NCBI GenBank assembly: GCA_016584305.1
Contig: JACEEZ010024063.1
Location: 202,501-266,500, forward strand
DNA: 64,000 bases
Source of the DNA: Chionoecetes opilio
Taxonomy: Eukaryota > Arthropoda > Malacostraca > Decapoda > Majidae
Direction: 5' to 3'
The notes beneath the pieces are model-generated. The model was not told where the DNA came from, made no database searches, and was given only the letters and a program-made list of their open reading frames with translations. The position numbers and the translations under genes were made by a program. Every line of letters starts with the position of its first letter. The stretch's first letter is position 1. This document shows positions 54,699 to 64,000 of this stretch, piece by piece.

Positions 54699-57600
54699 GT
54701 GTATAGGCCTCCAAACTTATGTAAAGAGGATGCAGCTCCTATATGGCAAGAAATAAACAAGGCTTGCAGATATAATAGACTATGCGTGGTAGGAGATTTT
54801 AATCATAGGAATATAGACTGGGATTTAATTATAGGGGACAACGACGCAGAGGAATTGTTAAATATAATCCAGGATAACTTCCTAAGCCAGGCAATCAAGG
54901 TGCCTACTAGAGGAGAAAATATTCTAGATTTATTACTGACAAACAGGGAAGATTTAGTTACAGAGGTGGAGGTTGGTGGACAGTTAGGAAATAGCGATCA
55001 TTGTGAAATCAGGTTTTGCTTGAAATGGGAAGTTGGAAAAATAAGTGTTAATAGGCAAAGAGTACCTGACTTCAGAAAGGCCAATTATGCAGGATTAAGA
55101 AGACACCTGGAGGGGATTAACTGGGGATGGATGATAGAGGGTAATGCGTGTTCCAGGTCAGCGCGGCAACAGCAGGAAAGACCAATTATGCAGGATTAAG
55201 AAGACACCTGGAGGATTAACGGGGGGGGGGATAAGGTTACGAAGGGGGATTCAACGGCGTCCTGGGAAAGGGGGAGGAATGGGGGAATAAACGAGTAGAG
55301 TGGATAAAGTAATTTCCGACGCGGATAGAGGGGAAGGAGTGTTCCAAGGTCAGCGCGGTGACAGCTGGAAAGGCCAATTATGCAGGATTAGGAAGACACC
55401 TGGAGGGGAGTAACGAGGGGAGTAGGATAAAGGAATGTTCCAAGGTCAGCGCGGATACAGCTGGTAGTGAGGTCGGGGCGGAGAAGGATTATACATTATT
55501 TGTAAGGAATTTAATTGCAGGACAGAAAAAAAAAATCCTTATAGGGCGATAAGATCAAGGAAGAGTGACCCGAAATGGATGACCGCTAGCTTAAAACACA
55601 ACATTGGAGTAAAAAGAAACATGTACTTAAGGTTTAAGGCTGGACAGGTGAGCAAAGAACAGTATAACGTGATGGCGAGGACAGTGAAGAGATTAACAAG
55701 AGTAGCTAAGAACAATTATGAGATTAAGGTCACAGGACAGGCAAAAAGTGACCCTAAGGGGTTCTATCAGGTATATAAAACCAAGACAAGGGAATAAGTG
55801 GGGCCGTTAAGATTAGAGCACGGTGAGGTCTTAAATACGGATGAGGATATGTGTACAAATTTAAATGATTATTTCTTAAGTGTTTTTACTCAGGAAGATA
55901 CATACACAGACAATACCTGAAAGTGAACAGATGTTTAAAGGAAGCGATGAGGAGAAACTCAAAGATATTGTGATAACTAGGGAAATGGTGGAAGAGGGTA
56001 GTACTATAGATAAAATGAAGAATTTTAAGTCGCCAGGACCAGATGGAGTGTATCCCAGAGTATTAAAAGAATGCAAAGAGGTTGTTAGTGAGTCGTTAGT
56101 GCAGATTTTTAGGAAATCGGTTGATATAGGTCGATGTGCCTTATTGTGGAAGAAAGGAAATGTAGTTCCCATATTTAAGAAGGGAGACAGAGGATTAAAG
56201 TAAATATCGGGACCGTTAATTAACGTCAACGTAGGTAAATTATTGGAATCTATTATTGCAAAAAACATTAGAGAGCATTTAGAAAAACATAGTTTGATCA
56301 ATGATTCATAACATGGATTCACCAAGGGTAGGTCATGTCTCACCAATTTATTGAGTTTTTATAGGAAACCTTATGAGACGGCAGATAATGATAATGGATT
56401 ATGATATAATATACCTGGACTTTAGTAAGGCATTCGACAAAGTACCACACGAGCGACTCTTAAATAAAGTGAAGGCTCATGCAAAGACTACTGTATACTG
56501 GACTTGCTACTCATTTTGGGCTATTTCTAGTGGAGGCCAGTTTTGCGATTCCTGACATTTTCGAACATTACTCCCATTTCCCTTCCTATGGTTTATCAGT
56601 ATAAATGATATACGGTTATCTTCGTAAATGTTTGTTCTATAATATTATCAAATAAAAAACCGTAAAATACACTAAAGAAATGCCATTATAGAAAAGAAAT
56701 ATGCATGAAAAGCTAATTAAACTTTACGCCATTTGATATTTTGCGAGTAAAAAGTTTTAAACGAAAATATTCAATGCGAAGCGTTAATATTTATTAGCAT
56801 TTTCCAGTCTATATATTTTCGTTATTTTAAGTTATTTAAATTATGAACATCATAGAAGTAAATTATGCATTATATAAAAAATAGTCCTCATCATGGAAAT
56901 TTACGCGCGATTGATGATGTTATTTTTTAGTTAACGCTAATTTATGCATGGTTCTAATCATTTATCAGAAAACGAAATATATCAATGGAAAGCTAATAAA
57001 ATTCCGCTTTATTGATATGTTGCATCTAAAAGTTCTATTGCAAAATATTAAATGGCGAAGAGTTTAAGTGAATATTAAGTTCATGCATATTTCTTCACTC
57101 TCTTATATGGCATATCTTTTGTGTATTTTACTGTTTTTTATTTGATAATATTATAGAACAAACATTTACAAAGATAACAGTATATCATTTATACTGATAA
57201 ACCACAGGAAGGGAAAGGGGGTGATGTTAGAAAATGGCAGGAATCGCAAAACTGGCCTCCACTGGTCATGGGCGGGTTGGTGCGGGGCACGAGTAGCAAG
57301 TCCAGTAAAGAGTAGTCTTTGGCTCATGGAATAGATGGGAAGGTTCTTCGTTGGATCAGAGCTTGGCTAAGTAATAGGCAACAAAGGGTTACAATTAATG
57401 GTTCTAAATCTGAATGGGAACAGGTGACAAGTGGAGTTCCAAAAGGTCTGTTTTGGGTCCATTACTATTTTTGATTTATATCAACGACTTGGATAGTGGG
57501 ATTAGCAGTGATATCAGCAAGTTTGCTGATGATACTAAGGTAGGTAGATTATTGGATTACAGTCTGATGTAAACATATTGCAGGGAGACTTAGATAAACT

Positions 57601-58420
57601 TAATGAGTGGGTAGTCAGATGGCAGATGGAATTTAATATTGAAAAGTGCAGCGTTATGAATGTTGGTAGAAAATACCCTGGTAATAGATACACCATACGC
57701 AATGTATCGCTGAAAAGATCAGAAGGTGAAAAAGATCTTGGAATAAGGGTGAGCCCGGACCTCCGACCTAGGAAACAATGTATTGAGGCTAGAAATAGAG
57801 CTAATAGAGTGTTAGGATTCATTACCAGAAGTGTTAAAAGTAGAAGTGCGGAAGTTATTCTAAAGCTTTATCTGGCTCTAGTCACACCTCACCTAGACTA
57901 TGCAGTTCAGTTTTGGTCTCCATATTACAGGATGGATATAGCCTTGTTAGAAACAGTGCAGAGAAGGATGACCAAAATGATTCAAGGGATGCCTAACTTT
58001 AGTTATGAGAAGAGATTGAAGCTATTAAAGTTACACTCACTCGAGAGACGCAGAGTAAGGAGCGATCTGGTAGAAGTTTTGAAGTGGAAAAAGTGATTTA
58101 ATAAAGGAGAGGTAGGAAAAGTTCTTACGGCTATTAACCAGGGTAGAACAAGAAGTAACGGATTCAAGCTGGAAAAGCGTAGATTTTAAAAAGAAATAGG
58201 GAAAAACTGGTTCACAAATAGGGTGGTGAATGACTGGAATGGACTCAGTAGACAGGTAGTTAGTGCGGAGTCATTGGGGAGCTTTAAAGAGGGGCTGGAT
58301 AGGTTCATGAATGGGGATGAAATGTGGATGTAGGTAATGTTAGGTAACAGAAACTACCTCGTGTAGGTCTCGCGGCCTCTTGTAGCTTCCTTATTTTCTT
58401 ATGTTCTTATGTTCTTATAC
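54699..58420 (+). mobile_element. CR1-like LINE, endonuclease to 3' end, interrupted
   Basis: The APE endonuclease shows VYRPPNLCKEDAAP, VVGDFNHRNIDWD and LGNSDHCEIRF (54,699-55,040). A degenerate linker (55,050-55,800) contains a 100-250-bp segment repeated about three times around CCAATTATGCAGGATTA. RT blocks are FKSPGPDGVYPRVLKE (56,020-56,070), KGNVVPIFKKGD, YLDFSKAFDKVPHERLL (56,407-56,460), VTSGVPKG and KFADDTK with the catalytic ADD (57,519-57,539). Then come EKDLGIRVSPD, PHLDYAVQFWSP and the tail shared with 1-413. A TIR element interrupts it at 56,482-57,321. Several stops and shifts, e.g. TGA at 58,094-58,096; inactive. Confidence 0.92.
56482..57321. mobile_element. TIR element inserted in the LINE
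   Basis: CAAAGACTACTG and its inverse (AGTAGTCTTTG at the right) begin inverted arms that run through ACTGGACTTGCTACTC and CGATTCCTGACATTTTCGAA into AT-rich DNA. The LINE is duplicated at the borders as GCTCATG (56,475-56,481 and 57,322-57,328), 7 bp, or 8 counting a shared G. No coding sequence. Same family as 414-1,398. Confidence 0.92.
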
Positions 58421-58439
58421 GTTTCGCGGTATTCATACT

Positions 58440-59285
58440 TAACTTTCTTCATCCGTGGCTTGGGTTAAGGTACAAAGGAATATTTGGACACAATGACATC
58501 TCCATCTCAACGTTATTATAGCTAAAAATGAAACATATTGCAAGCCGATCGGCAGCTGCCAAAAGGGGGGCATTTTACAAATTTTGCCACCCACTGTTTA
58601 CAACCTACACTATGGTCACCACACACGGGGATTTCGCTGATTTCCTTTTCTTTGCCAATAAATTGTAAAGAAATACTTAACCCCTTATATATTTTACCTG
58701 CAAAAGATGTTAGGATCTCAATGGACCCTACCCATAACTACGTTACGGTTTGTTTACATCGGTGCATTGTGGGGATAAGGCGGGGTCGCCGCGAATGGAC
58801 CTACGAAGGGAAAACTACGGCGATGGAAGAATTTCGAGTTATTTTGCGTGAAATTGATATTCCAGGTGCTATATTACTGTGCTCTGTTCTACTGACAACA
58901 CTATAGAGAAACCTGAGGTAATGGCTGATGTGCAGAGGCTTCTAAACCAAGAAAACAGAGTCATAACAGAACCTCGTCAAAAGGTAAGCAACTGGTAGGT
59001 ACGTAATGTGTCCCTACCACTTGCTTACTTCTTAATGAGACTCTGCTGTGACTGTTTTCCTGGTTTAGAAGCCTTTGCACATCAATCATCACCTTAGGTC
59101 TTCTCTATGTTGTCAGCGAGAACGGAAATATAGCACCTGGAATATCAATTTCGCCCAAAACAACTCGAAATTTTTTCATCGTCGTAGTCTTCTCTTTGTA
59201 GGTTGTACATATTCATGGTTATGATTGAATTAAAATACCTTATTAATTGAGTTCCTTTTGTTGTCTATCCTCATAATAAGGGTAA
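58440..59285. mobile_element. Unclassified region with inverted repeat
   Basis: GATATTCCAGGTGCTATATT and the flanking ACAACACTATAGAGAA/AACCAAGAAAACAGAGTC region at 58,840-58,970 recur inverted at 59,040-59,155, making a hairpin of about 320 bp. No gene supported. Confidence 0.55.
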
Positions 59286-59289
59286 ATCT

Positions 59290-59560
59290 TAAGAACAAGG
59301 GCTCCACCCCCTATCTTCTTCTTTTTCTTATAGCCAACAAGCTTGGGGACATGGGGAAACCGGGTTTCTGGGTGGGGGAGCACACACATAGGGGAAATAT
59401 GGCCCCCCACAAAAATATCCATAAACTAGGGAAATTTCCCTAGTTCATAAACTTTATCGGGGCCATATTTCCCTTATATGTGTGCTCCACCCAAAAACCC
59501 CGGTTTCCATCATGTCCCCAAGCTTGTTGGCTATAAGAAGAAGAAGAAGTTAGGAGGTTG
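59290..59560. repeat. Large hairpin of about 130-bp arms
   Basis: TAGCCAACAAGCTTGGGGAC at 59,331 returns inverted at 59,516. The centre AGGGAAATTTCCCT at 59,438-59,451 is perfectly palindromic. The arms carry GGGGGAGCACACACATAGGG-like sequence. Confidence 0.85.
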
Positions 59561-59571
59561 AACCTATATTC

Positions 59572-60288
59572 TAAAGCCGCGGTCACATGAGCAACTTTTC
59601 CGTCAATATTCAGGCTGCAATTATTCAGCAAAGGCAACACCTTGCCGTGTTTTGGTCACACGGACTTTCAGAGGTAGCAATAATTTGAATGGCAATTTTG
59701 GCTTCTCAAGATGTATCTGAAGAAGCGTCTTTGGAAAAATAGGGAGAAATAGTGAGAAACTGGTTCACAAATAGGGTGGTGAATGATTGAAATGGATTCT
59801 TGTGTATGGAAGTGCGTCAGACATAAAACATTCAACAGTCAACATCAAAGTGATCAATAATAAGTTGGTATCCCCTAAATTTTTTAGTTATTAATAGACC
59901 GTCAACTAGGAAAATGTATACCAGCCATAACTCATTTAAATTTTTCTTGGTTTTCTGTATCCTTCAAATCGCTTAAAAACACGTACAAGAGTGTACAGGG
60001 CTTCACAATTCGTCTTGTAATCGGTTCTTGCCACTTTGTAGCTATGTATTTCAGCTTCTGTATATTGAATTAGAGCGTACATTAAAAATTAATGTCAAAT
60101 AATATGCATTGGTGGAAGGATATTGCAGCAATATGTCTTGCCGAAAGACCGACATAAATATGGGTCTATCATAATATGGTCATCATAAAATTGTCATTAG
60201 AACTCGCAATTATATCCGAGTTTGGGCCGCGTTTGCGTTGCTGGGTGTAATATTGCCAGAAAAATTGTCCGTGTGACCGCACCTTAAA
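59572..60288. mobile_element. TIR MITE with GCGGTCACA end
   Basis: TAAAGCCGCGGTCACATGAG at the left and TCCGTGTGACCGCACCTTAA at the right are inverted, and related in pattern to the 25.4- and 44.4-kb family. A short LINE scrap (GTTCACAAATAGGGTGGTGA) is embedded at 59,762. Confidence 0.7.
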
Positions 60289-60392
60289 GATGACAAAACT
60301 CTACAGACCTAACCTAGCACCCCTCCTCGAGCCCCTCGTGCTGTGCACTAACGTAACCTAACCTAACCTGCCCTAACCTGACCTAACCTAAC

Positions 60393-60740
60393 CACTGGAC
60401 TTAGTTTTTTTCAAGAACCTGAAATTTAGTATCGGCCATGTAGGCAATGTAAGGATCGGCACTCATTAAAATCTAAACAGATGTGTTAAGGACAGTAAGT
60501 ATAACACGTAGAGCCAACATTTGGGTCAGCTTACCGTGGAGCCCTTGTTCTTAAGATTTTCCGATTACTGGACTTAGTTTTTCTCAAGAACCTGAAATTT
60601 AATATCGGCCATGTAGGCAAAGTAAGGATCGGCACTCATTAAAATCTAAACAGATGTGTTAAGGACAGTAAGTATAACACGTAGAGCCAACATTTGGGTC
60701 AGCTTACCGTGGAGCCCTTGTTCTTAAGATTTTCCGATTA
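60393..60740. repeat. 173-bp tandem duplication
   Basis: CTGGACTTAGTTTTTTTCAA through CTTGTTCTTAAGATTTTCCG at 60,395 is repeated at 60,568 with very few differences. Confidence 0.92.
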
Positions 60741-61365
60741 ATCTTATTACTCCATCCATAAACAAGCTGCATAACCACGGTGACATTACCCATCCTTGCC
60801 TCATGGTACCTGGTACTGTCGTCTACCGACATTTTTATCCCTACACAAATCGGGAAAACTCGCCGACGGTAATGGTTAGGTTAGATTTTGCTTTGATTTA
60901 TCTTATTATTCCATCCATAAACAAGTTGCATAACCACGGTGACATTGCCCAACCTTGCCTCATGGTACCTGGTACTGTCGTCTACCGATATTTTTATCCC
61001 TACACAAATCGGGAAAACTCGCCGAGGTTAATGGTTAGGTTAGATTTGGCTTTGATTTACCTTATTACTCCATCCATAAACAAGTTGCATAACCACGGTG
61101 ACATTACCCATCCTTGCCTCATGGTACCTGGTACTGTCGTCTACCGATATTTTTATCCCCACACAAATCGGGAAAACTCGCCGACGGTAATAGCTAGGTT
61201 AGATTTTGCTTTGATTTATCTTATTACTCCATCAATAAACAAGTTGCATAACCACGGTGACATTACCCATCTTTGCCTCATGGTATATCTGGTACTCTCG
61301 TCTACCGAAATGCTCGTCCCTACACAAATCTGTGAAACTCGCCGACGGTAATGGTTAGGTTAGGT
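60741..61365. repeat. 159-bp tandem array, four copies
   Basis: Unit containing CCATCCATAAACAAG, ATGGTACCTGGTACTGTCGT and GGTTAGGTTAGATTTTG. Starts at 60,752, 60,911, 61,070 and 61,229 are exactly 159 bp apart. Because 159 is divisible by 3, a plus-strand frame of 182 codons stays open (60,803-61,351), with repeated INKLHNHGDI and CLMVPGTVVYR. The fourth copy is more diverged. Confidence 0.93.
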
Positions 61366-61947
61366 TACCGTTAGGTTAGGTAAAGGTCAGTTAGGTTAGG
61401 TATTCATAATCACAGGTAAAAGCTTATTAGTTATACATACATACTCCACTCCATACACACTCTTTAACCCTTCATAGTCCGGTGGCTGGGCCGGGGGACC
61501 TTGCAATGTTTGGCAACAATAATTTTTTTACTTTTTCGAGAGATATTAGGGTCTAAATGAAATTTAGGCTAGGTGGCCACTTGTCACCGGCTTGGCTTTT
61601 TCAGAATCCAAGATGGCCGCCAAGATGACGGCCATATATAACCAAAATATAAATTAGGCTGTAACTCCTGTTCTAAGTACAGTAAAAGGATGAAATTGGT
61701 GTCTAAATATATGTTTTAGAGACCAAGGAAGTGGATTATGATGTTATTGGATCATTTGGCGGCCATATTGATGGCATAAATCCAATATGGCCGCCAAAAT
61801 ACCTGTAAAAATGCCAAAATCACACTAAAACTAATATATTCTGTTGTACATGCAGTTGAATTATAAAGTGTCTGTATATATATGTGCTTCGTAAAGCATA
61901 TAATATGATTCTGAAGTCATTCGCCAGTTTACAAGCAATATTGATTA
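61366..61947. other. Spacer with TTAGG-like and GGCCGCC motifs
   Basis: AGGTTAGGTTACCG tract, then several AATCCAAGATGGCCGCC/GGCGGCCATATTGATG palindromic pieces (61,605-61,795). No gene. Confidence 0.5.
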
Positions 61948-63715
61948 CACTGGGGAACAAATTTTTGTTGAGTTAGGTCTGACACTTGTTATTAAGTAAT
62001 TTTTGGGTGCTGAATCCAAAACTGATCTCAGTTTTTCTCTATCACGTCAAGTTTTTGAACTGTAGGATTTTCGTTTTCTTAAAAAATATGAAAAATACTG
62101 TACATAACAGTAACAGTGCTTATTTTATAAAAAGTTGCAAATGTTAACATACAATGAAAAATGAAAGAAATAGGCATGAATAGAATGTTTATTTAACATT
62201 ATCATGTTTTTAGAAAGGATAAGGCTATAATTGTGTGCAGGTTAAGGTAAAAATTTACGTTTGTAGCTTTGTCTGGAGTGTTCAACTTGAGGACTATCGC
62301 GTTTGATGCTCCAACAATAGTCAGCCATCATATGCACATCCCATCTACCCTGGTAACGTTCTTCCATAACCTTCAAATCTTGGTGAAATCGTTCACCTTG
62401 CTCGTCGCTAGCAGCACCAAGATTTTCCGGAAAGTTGGCAAGATGGCTATGCAAAAAATTTACTTTAATACTCATGTTGCAACCAAGCGCTTTGTAACTC
62501 TCCAATAGTTTCTGAACAATTTCTGTGTAATTACTTGCACGTGTATTTCCAAGAAAGTTCTTGACGACGTCTTTGAATGATAGCCAAGCATTCTTTTCAA
62601 GGTCTGACATAGTACCGTTGAAATGTTCATCTTTGATGAGCTGTCGAATTTGTGGACCATCAAACACACCGGCCTTGATTTTTTCAATTGACAGTCCAGG
62701 AAATGCCAAGATGATGTACTTCAAACAGTCGCCATCAGTTGACAATGCTTTTACAAATTGTTTCATGAGACCTAGTTTTATGTGCAGAGGTGGGAATATT
62801 ATTTTCTTCCTGTCAACAAGTGGCTCATGTACAATGTTAGGATCTCCAGGTTTAAGATCAGATCTCGGAGGCCAATTCGTCTGAACCCAATGCTTCTCTC
62901 GAGCTCTGCTATCCCACATACAGAGAAAGCAGGGATACTTTGTGTATCCACGTTGTTGACCAAGAAGGAAGGACACCATTTTAAGGTCAACACAGATGAT
63001 CCAATTGTGTTTGTCATATTGCAATAACTCAATGACTCTCTTTACATCTCCATATTCTTCACGAAGACAGACCGAATGCCCAATAGGGACTGCGCCAAAC
63101 AAATTGCCATTGTGTAGAAGGACACACTTCAAGCTCCGCTTTGAGCTATCAATAAACAATCGCCATTCATTTGGATTGTAGATTGAAAGCCCTAATTCCT
63201 TCAGTAAACCAGGAATGTTATGGCAAAACACAAAACCGCTGGCACTTCGAAAGTACTGCAGAAATGTACTTTCTCTGGTTCGAAAGTATGATACCTTCAC
63301 TCCTTGTTCAAGTATGTTTTTCTCGTTCAGTCTTGATGCTAGTATTTCTGAAGCTTTTTTGGATAGGCCCAAATCACGTGCTAAATCATTCAACTCGTGC
63401 TGATCAAATCCCTTACAAACTGAATCCTCGTGAATGTCAAAATCTGCATCATTGCTGTCACTGCGTTCTTCAACATCACTCAGATCTTCTAGAGGAGGTA
63501 GTTGTTCGAAAACTGGCACTGGAATTTCAGCTGAATGAGGCTGAATGAGGCTCACAAGTGGAATTTTGCTTATCTGGAGGGTAAGCTGTGGAGAAAAAAC
63601 TTGACGTGCTAGAAAAAAACTGACTACAGATTTGGAATCAGCATGCCAATTTTAGTCTAAATAAGCTCAAATATCTAACTCAACAATTTGTTTTTCTTCA
63701 AATTGTTCCCCAGTG
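61948..63715 (-). mobile_element. CACTG-ended TIR transposon with TTA duplication
   Basis: The ends CACTGGGGAACAA (61,948) and inverse TTGTTCCCCAGTG (to 63,715) are flanked by TTA (61,945-61,947 and 63,716-63,718). Similarity of the arms extends about 110-120 bp inward, via TTGTTGAGTTAG, GCTGAATCCAAA and CACGTCAAGTTTTT. CACTG termini with a 3-bp duplication fit the CACTA/Mirage/Chapaev group, but the TTA target also occurs in PIF/Harbinger. One long ORF lies between the arms. Confidence 0.88.
62242..63555 (-). CDS. Transposon ORF, probable DDE-type transposase of unnamed family
   Basis: The open frame has 437 codons with no internal stop. An acidic N-terminal part (PLEDLSDVEERSDSNDADFD) is followed by NEWRLFIDSSKRSLKCVLLH, WIICVDLKMVSFLLGQQRG, a Cys pair YPCFLCMWDSRA, IIFPPLHIKLGLMKQFVKAL and HLANFPENLGAASDEQGERF. 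The order FIDSS - VDLK - DEQGE would fit a D-D-E RNase-H fold, but this is inference. I know the family only as multicopy uncharacterised proteins in invertebrates. The first codon shown is GTG; no ATG lies upstream between it and the terminal repeat. A strong acceptor (TTTTTTCTCCACAG) sits 45 bp upstream, so a 5' exon is missing or supplied from outside. The frame is intact, suggesting a young copy. Confidence 0.8.
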   Translation of the reverse strand: MSLIQPHSAEIPVPVFEQLPPLEDLSDVEERSDSNDADFDIHEDSVCKGFDQHELNDLARDLGLSKKASEILASRLNEKNILEQGVKVSYFRTRESTFLQYFRSASGFVFCHNIPGLLKELGLSIYNPNEWRLFIDSSKRSLKCVLLHNGNLFGAVPIGHSVCLREEYGDVKRVIELLQYDKHNWIICVDLKMVSFLLGQQRGYTKYPCFLCMWDSRAREKHWVQTNWPPRSDLKPGDPNIVHEPLVDRKKIIFPPLHIKLGLMKQFVKALSTDGDCLKYIILAFPGLSIEKIKAGVFDGPQIRQLIKDEHFNGTMSDLEKNAWLSFKDVVKNFLGNTRASNYTEIVQKLLESYKALGCNMSIKVNFLHSHLANFPENLGAASDEQGERFHQDLKVMEERYQGRWDVHMMADYCWSIKRDSPQVEHSRQSYKRKFLP

Positions 63716-63718
63716 TTA

Positions 63719-64000
63719 TGATAGCAAGCAAAATATAAGCCTCGGAATCGGCAGACTTTTCCGAATATGATGGTATATGACACGTCCCAATGCAAAAATA
63801 TGTAGGTGGTCAAAAATTGCCATGAACATAAAACTTGTGACGGAGCGTCGCTGCCCCATCCATGGCGGTGAGGCCCAGTTGCAAGAAATGAACGTTTTCC
63901 ATTGAGTACACGATAGTGAGTGGGGCGCCCGACCGTCGTGATACTCCATTGATATGTTTCATGAACGGCTGATTTTGCCCCCATCGGCATGATGTCCCGA
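63719..64000 (-). other. Sequence beyond the transposon, open minus frame
   Basis: A minus-strand frame (63,990-63,667) reads MPMGAKSAVHETYQWS and SFLATGPHRHGWGSDA and runs into the transposon end. I do not recognise it. It may be part of another mobile element cut by the window edge. Confidence 0.3.

Overview
The window looks like nuclear DNA of an arthropod, most likely a decapod crustacean. Genes have short exons and long introns. There are many short TTAGG-type (CCTAA) tracts, which is the arthropod telomere motif, together with long AT/GA/GT microsatellites, foldback elements and many LINE, hAT and other TIR transposons. Only a few percent is host coding sequence. No rRNA or tRNA gene, CRISPR array or prokaryotic operon is visible.

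Host genes. (1) On the minus strand, five in-phase exons at 10,278-16,582 encode all but the first few residues of an omega-class glutathione S-transferase. One surplus base breaks exon 3, and a 3.1-kb transposon sits in an intron. (2) On the plus strand, exons 20,939-21,034 and 27,455-27,847 join in phase to give a 162-residue PNRC-like (proline-rich nuclear receptor coactivator) protein. Two CCAAT/CRE modules with identical internal spacing lie upstream. (3) Weaker candidates are a RING-like exon at 49,286-49,510 with a possible first exon at 48,287-48,331, and a short ATG exon at 53,006-53,044.

Mobile DNA by region. 1-413: end of a CR1-like LINE. 1,680-7,299: hAT element with a perfect 8-bp TSD, holding a 2.2-kb foldback element and a second hAT with its own TSD and a minisatellite. 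8,293-9,226: mini-hAT keeping only the transposase C-terminus. 9,473-10,272: ATGATT-rich MITE whose TSD overlaps the GST stop codon. 10,868-13,977: TIR transposon with a broken ORF that I read as a PIN/FEN-like nuclease. 16.8-19.2 kb and 21.1-22.5 kb: foldbacks with telomere-like repeats. 22.5-24.7 kb: minus-strand LINE with YADD. 31.3-31.6 kb: tRNA-derived SINE. 31,646-35,950: two deleted LINE copies in tandem inside one 13-bp TSD. 36-39.6 kb: hAT-like, piggyBac-like and TA-flanked MITEs. 39.8-41.6 kb: 3' half of a Ty3/gypsy element. 42.3-45.9 kb: dispersed Harbinger transposase exons. 50.2-51.1 kb: 60-bp satellite with an inserted MITE. 54.7-58.4 kb: long CR1-like LINE split by a TIR element. 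60.4-61.4 kb: two tandem arrays. 61,948-63,715: CACTG-ended transposon with a 437-codon ORF of unnamed family.

The best candidates for something under-described are the 10.9-14.0 kb and 61.9-63.7 kb transposons. Both have complete TIRs and plausible TSDs, and both encode proteins I cannot place in a named transposase family. All calls come from reading the sequence; no database search was run.
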